This document shows, piece after piece, positions 1 to 7,043 of a DNA stretch of 8,139 nt. The notes below the pieces were generated by a model. The model was not told the DNA's origin and ran no database searches. It saw only the letters and a list, made by a program, of their open reading frames with translations. The translations under genes and the position numbers were made by a program. Numbering within the stretch: the stretch's first letter is position 1; each line of letters begins with the position of its first letter. The stretch is from Balneola sp. (GTDB lineage: Bacteria > Bacteroidota > Rhodothermia > Balneolales > Balneolaceae), in the NCBI GenBank assembly GCA_002730655.1, contig PCAT01000063.1:1-8139 (forward strand), in the 5' to 3' direction.

Positions 1-1114
1 CCATCATAAATCCTATAAGTCCTCCCCAGGTTGCAGTTGGATTATCAGAATCCCATCCGGCCAGACTCCCTATTTTTATAGTTTCCAAAAGATCCCCTTC
101 ACCATAAAATAGACTTACTAAACTCGCAGCGAAATTTATTCCAGCAGCAAAACATGCATTACAGTATAGATTTTTTGAGGTTATGTCATATCCGTGCCTT
201 TGTTCAATTTGGTATGCTTTATATATCGAATCTCGTGCAGCTTCCCATGGTATATTTGATTCATATAAGCTTCGAATATAATCATACATCTTTGCGGGAT
301 ACTCATCATCTGGTAAGTAATAACGAGCATGCAATGACATTGAATCAATTCGATCATGTATACTTCTTTCTGGGTTTATAGATGCCAAGGAAAACATGGT
401 CACATAAAATTTAGCAATATCTTCTGCTTCATATCTAGCTACTGTCTGAATTGGTAAACTGGCTAGATCTCTTGCTAGTTCAGGATTTCCAGGTGCAAAA
501 AGTCCAAAAATTTCGGTTGTTAATTGTGCATCTATCATTTCATAGTGTTCATTGAGTCTAGGATCACCAGTATCTGGGGGTAGATAACCCTCATTCATCA
601 GATCCAATGCTTTTTGATTAGAAACCCACAAATAATTTTCTTCAATACTTGAAATGTGTTCAAGCCAACCTTCCTTAATTTGTTTTGGAGTCAGTTTAAC
701 TTGCTTATTCTGTAAAATAAGATATTGATACATGTATTCGATATCTGTGTCATCATCAGCTCCCCATAATTCTCCAGGTTTCCTTAGCACGTAGTCGATT
801 GTCTCTGAAATTTGGCTTGGATTTTCACCATCCCAAATAGCTGGTTGGTCCATTTTTTCCCAATCTTCTCTGGTATAAAAAGGAAGTGTTTTAATATCTG
901 TTGTATTACCAATCTTATCCATTTCAGTAACTAATCCAGTCCAATTAGCTATTGAAGTACCAAGCCAAAAACCTTCAAGTTGCTCTAAATAAGATGTTCG
1001 ATTTATGTAAAGTGAATCTCCAGATTTAATACTAGATATATTTTTCTCGTCAAGATCGCAGTTAAAAAGAAAAGGTATGATTCCAATTAAAAGTAGTTTT
1101 GATGGAGTAGTCAT
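1..1114 (-). CDS. ADP-ribosylglycohydrolase family protein, exported (partial, C-terminus outside window)
   Basis: The frame is open from an ATG at 1114 to the left edge, giving 371 residues without a stop; the 3' end is missing. Seen: a hydrophobic N-terminus (residues 7-17) ending in FLFNC, with Cys19 as a possible but non-canonical lipidation site. A glycine-rich opening motif EGFWLGTSIANWTG lies at 47-60 with Glu64 after it, an acidic cluster GADDDTDIEY at 118-127, and GWDSDNPTATWGG at 353-365. These match the family's layout: an early Gly motif plus Glu, a TDDT-like metal motif, and a late D-x-D metal motif. Known members remove ADP-ribose from proteins or small molecules using two divalent metal ions. 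The substrate here is unknown, and the GWDxDN branch may act on another N- or O-glycosidic bond. The gene starts 16 bp after the CotH stop, so an operon is likely. No Shine-Dalgarno is seen; the upstream bases are TTAAGAAT. Confidence 0.85.
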   Translation of the reverse strand, partial: MTTPSKLLLIGIIPFLFNCDLDEKNISSIKSGDSLYINRTSYLEQLEGFWLGTSIANWTGLVTEMDKIGNTTDIKTLPFYTREDWEKMDQPAIWDGENPSQISETIDYVLRKPGELWGADDDTDIEYMYQYLILQNKQVKLTPKQIKEGWLEHISSIEENYLWVSNQKALDLMNEGYLPPDTGDPRLNEHYEMIDAQLTTEIFGLFAPGNPELARDLASLPIQTVARYEAEDIAKFYVTMFSLASINPERSIHDRIDSMSLHARYYLPDDEYPAKMYDYIRSLYESNIPWEAARDSIYKAYQIEQRHGYDITSKNLYCNACFAAGINFAASLVSLFYGEGDLLETIKIGSLAGWDSDNPTATWGGLIGFMM

Positions 1115-1130
1115 ATTCTTAATACTTATT

Positions 1131-4100
1131 CTATTTTATAAGTAACATCTTTCTAGTCTTTTCAAAATCTGGTGTTATCAGCTTATAAAAATAAACTCCC
1201 GATGCCAATAAATTTGCATTAAACTCAATAGTATGATTACCTGCTGGATAATTATTACTAGCTAATTCAGCTACCTTTTGGCCAAGACTCGAATAAATTT
1301 CTATTCTCACAAAAGTTCTTTTAGGTATTGCGAATTCAACCGAGGTACTCGGATTAAATGGATTTGGATAATTTTGATAAAGATGATAAGTCTTAGGTAA
1401 ATTAGAATCATTTATTTCATTGTCAATCAACATTCCATTCTCTAAACCAGGAGATCCTTGAGTATATTTTGAAGCTTGCCAAGATTCTGCTATGCTGTTG
1501 TCACTTTCAATATTTATCAATTCCAAGCTATATCCTTGCCCGTCAGCTTCAACTGGCCAAGGTGATTCGTCATCATAACTTACAGAATCAATAATTGCGC
1601 CAAAATTATCAAAAATTCGTACATCATCGCTACCACCAGCTAGACCAAAATCCATCTCACCTAGTATATTTACTGAATGGCCATAAACTTCTTTGAATTT
1701 CACACTATCACGCACAATTAATGCATAATCACCGCTTTTTAGAGTTGTACCATCAGAGAATAAAAATTTATGATCATCGTCTTCATCTTTTAATATCCAG
1801 TCTGTTAAATCGATATCACTATTTTTATTATTAAATATTTCCACCCAATCCCCTGAATCTATTTCATCGTCTGAATTGTACATAATTTCTGTAATGACGA
1901 TTTCATTTTCTGAGGAGGCTGGTGCAAAATTAGCTGCAATGTTAACACCAGCTGTTATGGTGATATTAGGATTACTGGATATTATATCACCTGTCCATCC
2001 AACAAATTCATAACCTTTTCGCGATTGTGCTCTTACTGGAATTTCCACATTGCTAAAGTACTTTCCAGTCCACACTAAACTATTAGATAAAATTTGTGCA
2101 ATACTTTCATCAATCACTAAACGATTGATAACTACTATACCTCGATCTTTATGCGATAGACGAATTGTTGTGTCAAGCAATGGGCCAACAGCAAGTTTAC
2201 CTCCTTGACTTTTTGATAATGTGAAATGTTGTTCGATCCATTTAGGTCTTTCCGTTCCAAAATCCTTCATCAATGAAATTTGATCATACCATCCATCAAC
2301 TGTACCTCCGTAGGCTCCACTTCTAGTTATAGTACTCATATGGCGAGGTATTTCCGACTCTATTAGGCTAGCTAAAGAATCAATTACCATGTGAACATGA
2401 CTAGGTTTAAAGTTTTTATTCATTAAATCAGCCATCCGATTGACGAATTTCACTTTAAATATTGGACTGTCGAACATATTTCGTAATAATCTTGTCGACC
2501 AAGGTGGATTTGGCCATCCAGGGCCACTAGGGTCAAGAGCAAAATTCAAAGTATTGTGTGACACATTACCACCATATCGTAGATTAAATCCAAAATCAGT
2601 GTCGTATAAAATCCATCTCCATTTCCCATTTTGGTTTCGACTTCTCCATATTTTTGTATTATTACCAGGCCAATCTGTGTTTGAATAGTAGATTTGTGTT
2701 AAATGATAGTCTATGTAGTTGTCTATATCTAGCATAGTTTCTACTTCATCATAGAATTGACGAAATCCCAGCGGTCTAGAAGTTGAGTAGCGAATTAGAT
2801 CATCATACTTTTCTACTGAGCCATGGACGGCTCTGAATTCGCTTACACCACCTCCATTACCTATAAGATCTATGTATTCAGAATCAGAATAGCTATTAGA
2901 TTCAACATAATGTTCATTTAATTTTTCCCTAATATTGTGTATACCCCAATATTCACCATTTAAATAAACTACAGAGGGTTGGAAGGCGTTGTTATCTATT
3001 TCGGTATCATTTACTAAACTATTCATAAGACCATCTCGAAACATTGAGTGGCCTTGGGAAGTAAAATCATTTCCAGAATTTCTAAGGACTATAGATTCAA
3101 ATTTTGATATATCTTTACTTTCAAACAATTTATACTCAATTTCACCTAAGCCATATTCAGATCGAAAAAAAATTGCTAATGATTTCATAGGATTTAACCT
3201 ACTCCATCCCCCCATAATTTTTGCCCCTGCTGCTGTATTAATTTCTCGAGTCCCATCCTCATTATAGTATTCAAATCCGACTGGAATTTCCCAATCTTGA
3301 TTCCAATTAGCTTTTTCATGACCATTACCACCAATACCATTAGTACCAACGACATAGATACCCTCTTCATCACTCCAGAGATTTCTAGGATGGGTTGATA
3401 TTGAAATTACTGGTAGATTATGTGTTTGCTGAATAAAATATGTCTCAGTCTGAATAGGACTAGATAAAGCATTGTTTTGTATAGCACGTAGTCTTACAAC
3501 ACCAGTACGGAAAAAGTCGATTTGATTCCCATTTAGTAATGATGATGTAGTTGTTGGTATACTACCATCAACAGTGTAATAGACTGGTGGTATCTTATCA
3601 TCTTCATTCATTCTCAAAGAAATAAAACCATCATAAAATCCACCATAATAGTTTAATTCTGGTATCTCTAATCGTTTATTATACGCTGAAGCCCCATTTT
3701 TAGTACCAGGTGTAGGATCATTGAAAATACCGTACCCAATAGAATCTGGGTTATTAATGAGACCATATGATTCATCTGAAATGAGCACTGGATAACTTAA
3801 ACTATCTATTACGACCGAATTTGAATCGCTAATATATACTGTTTCACCCTTATTACTGAGCTTAAAATTTGTATGTATTTTTCTTTCTCTTGTATTGGCA
3901 ATTTCAAGTAACTCATTAGTCCCACTTGGATTATTTATTTCAGATTTAAAGCCTAAGCTTAAAAATGGATACGCTGTTAAATCTGAACTACCAGTATTAA
4001 AATTATGTACTTGGAGTGCTAAAACATTTTCCCCTTCTTCAAGAAGTGAAATGAATCCTGTGATGTCTTTTTCCCATGGATATTGGTCAAAGGGTATCCT

Positions 4101-4769
4101 TGGCTCAGTATAGGAATCTGATTGGTGATCATGTGCTAGTGGTGCTTCCCCAGTGATATTTTCTCTTGCAATCTCAGTCCCATTAAGATAAGCGATAAAG
4201 GCATCATCATAATCCATATGTAATATCATACTTTTTACAGATTTCGAGTCATCAACTTGAAAATATGACCTTGCAAAAATAGATTGAGTGCCGTCACTTA
4301 CTATAGTTTCGTCATCTTCATCACCATATCCAATTCCATATTGTCCATTTAGCCAATTTTGATCATTGAAGTCTATTTCGATCCAGTTATTATCAGTTTG
4401 ACTATTTGGTATGATGTACTTAGCAGGCTGCCCATTACCTACCAATGTTTCCCAATAAGTAATATCTGACACATAATTTTTATCCGAGGCAAATAAAATT
4501 AAATAAGAAAATGGAGCGATGACCATATCTGGTAGAATATATTTATCTAACTCATTCTGATCATCACTAATACTATAACCTGACAGATTTATAGTATCTG
4601 GACTTTGATTATAGAGTTCTATCCAATCTGAGTAATCCCCATCATTATCTTGTAATATACTTTTATTGTTTGAGCTAATTTCGTTGATTATTAGTTGTGC
4701 AGCACCAATTTGTATGAACATTAGGTTTATAACTGCAAAAAGAATACTTCGGACCAGTAAATAATTCAT
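1131..4769 (-). CDS. Large secreted CotH kinase-family protein with lamin-tail, jelly-roll, InlB-like and T9SS sorting domains
   Basis: The frame is open from an ATG at 4826 (1231 residues, numbered from there). I prefer Met20 at 4769, because MNYLLVRSILF...GAAQ is a good signal peptide and the previous gene's terminator ends only 8 bp before 4826. Domains: lamin-tail strands at about 45-116 (INEISSNN, DWIELYN, LSGYSISDD); a galactose-binding-like jelly roll at about 145-293; a second lamin-tail-like part at 316-345 (HTNFKLSNKGE); a chitobiase/Fn3-like domain at 393-465 (YYTVDGSIPT); a CotH domain at about 472-870 with GEYWGIHNIREKLNEHYV (624-641) and WRWILYDTDFGFN (736-748, Asp742 and Asp744 as likely metal ligands); an InlB-like repeat at about 877-968 (GYEFVGWTGD); a complete lamin-tail domain at 975-1104; and a T9SS C-terminal domain at 1143-1231 with YPNPFNPST. 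Known: Bacillus CotH is an atypical protein kinase acting on spore coat proteins. Inferred: a surface or extracellular protein exported by Sec and then T9SS; its substrate is unknown. Confidence 0.93.
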   Translation of the reverse strand: MNYLLVRSILFAVINLMFIQIGAAQLIINEISSNNKSILQDNDGDYSDWIELYNQSPDTINLSGYSISDDQNELDKYILPDMVIAPFSYLILFASDKNYVSDITYWETLVGNGQPAKYIIPNSQTDNNWIEIDFNDQNWLNGQYGIGYGDEDDETIVSDGTQSIFARSYFQVDDSKSVKSMILHMDYDDAFIAYLNGTEIARENITGEAPLAHDHQSDSYTEPRIPFDQYPWEKDITGFISLLEEGENVLALQVHNFNTGSSDLTAYPFLSLGFKSEINNPSGTNELLEIANTRERKIHTNFKLSNKGETVYISDSNSVVIDSLSYPVLISDESYGLINNPDSIGYGIFNDPTPGTKNGASAYNKRLEIPELNYYGGFYDGFISLRMNEDDKIPPVYYTVDGSIPTTTSSLLNGNQIDFFRTGVVRLRAIQNNALSSPIQTETYFIQQTHNLPVISISTHPRNLWSDEEGIYVVGTNGIGGNGHEKANWNQDWEIPVGFEYYNEDGTREINTAAGAKIMGGWSRLNPMKSLAIFFRSEYGLGEIEYKLFESKDISKFESIVLRNSGNDFTSQGHSMFRDGLMNSLVNDTEIDNNAFQPSVVYLNGEYWGIHNIREKLNEHYVESNSYSDSEYIDLIGNGGGVSEFRAVHGSVEKYDDLIRYSTSRPLGFRQFYDEVETMLDIDNYIDYHLTQIYYSNTDWPGNNTKIWRSRNQNGKWRWILYDTDFGFNLRYGGNVSHNTLNFALDPSGPGWPNPPWSTRLLRNMFDSPIFKVKFVNRMADLMNKNFKPSHVHMVIDSLASLIESEIPRHMSTITRSGAYGGTVDGWYDQISLMKDFGTERPKWIEQHFTLSKSQGGKLAVGPLLDTTIRLSHKDRGIVVINRLVIDESIAQILSNSLVWTGKYFSNVEIPVRAQSRKGYEFVGWTGDIISSNPNITITAGVNIAANFAPASSENEIVITEIMYNSDDEIDSGDWVEIFNNKNSDIDLTDWILKDEDDDHKFLFSDGTTLKSGDYALIVRDSVKFKEVYGHSVNILGEMDFGLAGGSDDVRIFDNFGAIIDSVSYDDESPWPVEADGQGYSLELINIESDNSIAESWQASKYTQGSPGLENGMLIDNEINDSNLPKTYHLYQNYPNPFNPSTSVEFAIPKRTFVRIEIYSSLGQKVAELASNNYPAGNHTIEFNANLLASGVYFYKLITPDFEKTRKMLLIK

Positions 4770-4787
4770 TGATTTTAAAATAGGATG

Positions 4788-4817
4788 TAAAGATAAGAAT
4801 CTTACTTTCTTAACAAT
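4788..4817 (-). promoter_or_regulatory. Possible Bacteroidota-type promoter of the CotH block
   Basis: Read on the minus strand, ATTG (4814-4817) is followed after 18 bp by TATCTTTA (4788-4795). This resembles the Bacteroidota consensus TTTG, a spacer of about 19 bp, then TAnnTTTG, with one mismatch in each element. A transcript would begin near 4781, just before the preferred ATG at 4769 and after the upstream terminator. In AT-rich DNA such matches arise by chance, so this is only a candidate. Confidence 0.25.
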
Positions 4818-4834
4818 ATAAGTCATAGATATAG

Positions 4835-4866
4835 AAAAAGCCTCATTCCTAAAGGATTGAGGCTTT
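4835..4866 (-). terminator. Intrinsic terminator of the LVIVD gene
   Basis: On the minus strand AAAGCCTCAATCCT (4853-4866) pairs with AGGAATGAGGCTTT (4837-4850), a 14-bp stem with one internal mismatch and a tiny AT loop. The RNA then continues into a run of five U (4835-4839). It begins 25 bp after the LVIVD stop codon. This separates the DUF305/LVIVD block from the CotH block. In the plus direction the U run is weak (TTTAAATT), and there is no convergent gene for it to serve. Confidence 0.9.
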
Positions 4867-4891
4867 AAATTAAGCGAAAATTAAACGGAAG

Positions 4892-6892
4892 TTATCCAGC
4901 TAAGTTTTTTAATGCTTCTGCAAGAGCAGAAACCTTAGTCGGGTTTGCAGAGTTAGCAGCCTTAGCTGATACACTTTTGTATAGATTTTCAAGCATACTC
5001 GCTTGATTTTTCTCATTAGCCATTTCTGCACGAGCAATAGACTGGCGAATATCCATAATTTCAGTGTTGCTAAGCACTCCATCACGGTCTAATTGATCAA
5101 CATAGGCTTTAGCAAGGTGAAAAGTTGCTGGCCAATATATTTTAGGCTGACCTTGCGCGTTGAGGTATTCCCATTGAACGGTATTAGCAGCAGCAATTTC
5201 GTTTTCTGTCATAAATGGGCTAGGAGTAAGTTTAAACAGATCTAACCCACGAGCAATTTCAGAATTTACAATTACTCCATTGTACCAATAAACACTCCAG
5301 CTACCACCCATTGACATACTTTCTCCGTTGGTAGGGCCATAGTCGTGGAAAGCTATTTCAACTGGGTCAGATGGATCAGTAAAATCAAAAATAGAAATCC
5401 CACCCTGATACCATGATTGAACCATAATATCACGTCCTGGAACAGGTATTAAAGAACCATTATGAGCTACACAGTTTTCGTTTACTGTTTGTGGAGCGGG
5501 CATTTTATAGTACTCTTTGAATTCCATTTTTCCATCTTCTATTGTGAATATGGCATTTGCTCCCCATTCCATTGGATCAGTGTCTCTACACTTAGGTCCT
5601 CCACCACCTCCCCATTCGTCAGTGAAGATTACTTTATCACCTGAATTACTGAAAGTTGCAGAGTGCCAGTAAGCAAAGTTAGAGTCAGCAACTGCATCGA
5701 TACGAACAGGGTTTGCTGGGTCACTTATGTCAAGTAAGAGACCATATCCCTCGCAAGCACCACCAGCTATACCTAATTCAGGGTATAAAGTAATATCATG
5801 ACATTGATCAGGTCCTCTTCTTGCAGTAACGTCATCATTACCACCGCCAAACATTGCGTCTACCATTGTTTGAATATTGTTACGTAAAGTAGAAGAATCA
5901 TCGGCTGTTGGTGCACCCTCACCGCCACGTTGTTGGACTATACTCTCAAGTAGTCCTTGTACATAGCGACCAGGTAAGACACGCTCAGTTCCACCAAGAA
6001 CCACAGTATAAGCGCCAGCAGCTTTAGCTGCTTCTATTGCGGCTATATCAGCAGGAGCTAAACCATGAGTTGGAGGAGCCTGCAAATCCTCAAAGATACG
6101 AGGTGAGCTAACAATAGCGGCATCTTCTGGGCTATTTAGCGGGACTTTAATAACTTCAATGCGGAATAAAGCTGAATTAGGGTCTTCTTCTGGTTGAAGG
6201 TCTGAACAGCCTGCTAATTCTTCATCTGACCGTACTACATACGATCCAGAAACATAAACATAGATATTTTCATCGTCGTTAGGATCTTTTAATACAGAGT
6301 GTGTATGGGAACCGCGACATGTTTGTACATTGGCGACATACTCAGGATTTTGGATATCTGTGATATCGAAGATACGGATTCCACGAAGGCGATCTGAACT
6401 CACAGCTTCTTGAACACCTTCTGTTCCACAGTCGATGCGACCCCCTAACCCCTCACCAGATACAAAAAGAAGGTTTTCATATACTGAAACATCGCTTTGT
6501 GATGCTGGACATTCGTAATCATTAATTAAGACAGGATTTGTAGGATCGCTTATATCCCATACAATAATTCCATTATAATTTCCTTGAAAAGCATAATTTC
6601 CTTGAAAAGCTAGGTCAGAATTTGTTTTTCCTATGAATTTTTCAGGTGGAGGAGTTTGTGAGAGTACTTCGAGATTCCATACAGCTTCCTCAGCATCAAA
6701 TAGACCTGCATCCAAGCCAACACGAGGGTCGGGAGTAGGTACAATTGCTTCTGTAAGTGGAGCTACTTCTGGTGCATTAATAGTAACCATGGCAGTTTCT
6801 TGAGAAGAGCTACAACTCATAAAAGTAGCAACTGCTATAAAAGAAACCCATAGTGTTGAACTAACACGAGTTTTATTCATAAATAGTGTCAT
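4892..6892 (-). CDS. LVIVD-repeat beta-propeller lipoprotein
   Basis: A 666-residue protein. Met1 or Met5 (ATG at 6880) could be the start; Met5 gives a compact signal peptide, MNKTRVSS...FMSC, with Cys27 (Met1 numbering) as the likely lipidated residue followed by SSSQ. Seen: LVIVD-type blade repeats with the pattern G-hydrophobic-DISDP-NPV at 108-123 (IIVWDISDPTNPVLIN), 171-186 (IRIFDITDIQNPEYVA), 384-399 (GLLLDISDPANPVRID) and 498-513 (GISIFDFTDPSDPVEI). A region with Ala/Gly-rich and acidic stretches (260-358) separates the blades. Eight further Cys (128, 155, 192, 229, 364, 380, 435, 474) suggest disulfides outside the cytoplasm. His196, His198, His365, His410 and His477 lie in motif-like settings (GSHTHS, QCHDI, YWHSATF, AHNGS) and could line the propeller centre. 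A helical tail covers about 565-666. Biochemical function is not established for this family. It follows DUF305 after 151 bp and ends at a terminator. GC looks higher than in the CotH gene. Confidence 0.9.
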   Translation of the reverse strand: MTLFMNKTRVSSTLWVSFIAVATFMSCSSSQETAMVTINAPEVAPLTEAIVPTPDPRVGLDAGLFDAEEAVWNLEVLSQTPPPEKFIGKTNSDLAFQGNYAFQGNYNGIIVWDISDPTNPVLINDYECPASQSDVSVYENLLFVSGEGLGGRIDCGTEGVQEAVSSDRLRGIRIFDITDIQNPEYVANVQTCRGSHTHSVLKDPNDDENIYVYVSGSYVVRSDEELAGCSDLQPEEDPNSALFRIEVIKVPLNSPEDAAIVSSPRIFEDLQAPPTHGLAPADIAAIEAAKAAGAYTVVLGGTERVLPGRYVQGLLESIVQQRGGEGAPTADDSSTLRNNIQTMVDAMFGGGNDDVTARRGPDQCHDITLYPELGIAGGACEGYGLLLDISDPANPVRIDAVADSNFAYWHSATFSNSGDKVIFTDEWGGGGGPKCRDTDPMEWGANAIFTIEDGKMEFKEYYKMPAPQTVNENCVAHNGSLIPVPGRDIMVQSWYQGGISIFDFTDPSDPVEIAFHDYGPTNGESMSMGGSWSVYWYNGVIVNSEIARGLDLFKLTPSPFMTENEIAAANTVQWEYLNAQGQPKIYWPATFHLAKAYVDQLDRDGVLSNTEIMDIRQSIARAEMANEKNQASMLENLYKSVSAKAANSANPTKVSALAEALKNLAG
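6575..6610 (-). repeat. Perfect 18-bp tandem duplication inside the LVIVD gene
   Basis: The plus-strand unit ATAATTTCCTTGAAAAGC occurs twice in a row (6575-6592 and 6593-6610) with no mismatch. It encodes AFQGNY-AFQGNY (residues 95-106) at the start of the first propeller blade and stays in frame. Confidence 0.9.
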
Positions 6893-6979
6893 TTATTTGT
6901 GATTTATTATTGTTGTATTTAAACGTTCATTATTCGAAAAAGTTACAAACGAGTGTATTAGGATAATTGTTTGTGAATC

Positions 6980-6997
6980 TGCATAACTGATTATGCA
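6980..6997. other. Small inverted repeat between the DUF305 and LVIVD genes
   Basis: TGCATAA, a 4-base spacer CTGA, then TTATGCA: a perfect 7-bp inverted repeat in the 151-bp gap, about 88 bp before the LVIVD start and 46 bp after the DUF305 stop. No U run follows on either strand, so it is not a convincing terminator. It could be an operator for a dimeric regulator or chance in AT-rich DNA. I see no convincing promoter in the rest of this gap. Confidence 0.3.
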
Positions 6998-7043
6998 CTT
7001 AAAATAAGAGATTAACTATATGAATTTCCTATCCACTTATGGT

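Noticed and set aside
154..381. Plus-strand open frame of 75 codons
   Set aside because: It lies wholly antisense to the ADP-ribosylglycohydrolase-family gene, whose frame shows clear family motifs.
2440..4113. Three short plus-strand open frames within the CotH region
   Set aside because: They are antisense to the recognisable CotH, chitobiase-like and jelly-roll domains and have no recognisable product.
6943..6976. TTACAAAC ... GTTTGTGA inverted pair in the DUF305-LVIVD gap
   Set aside because: Eight pairs including a G-T wobble around an 18-base AT-rich loop, with no U run; too weak to call a terminator or regulatory element.
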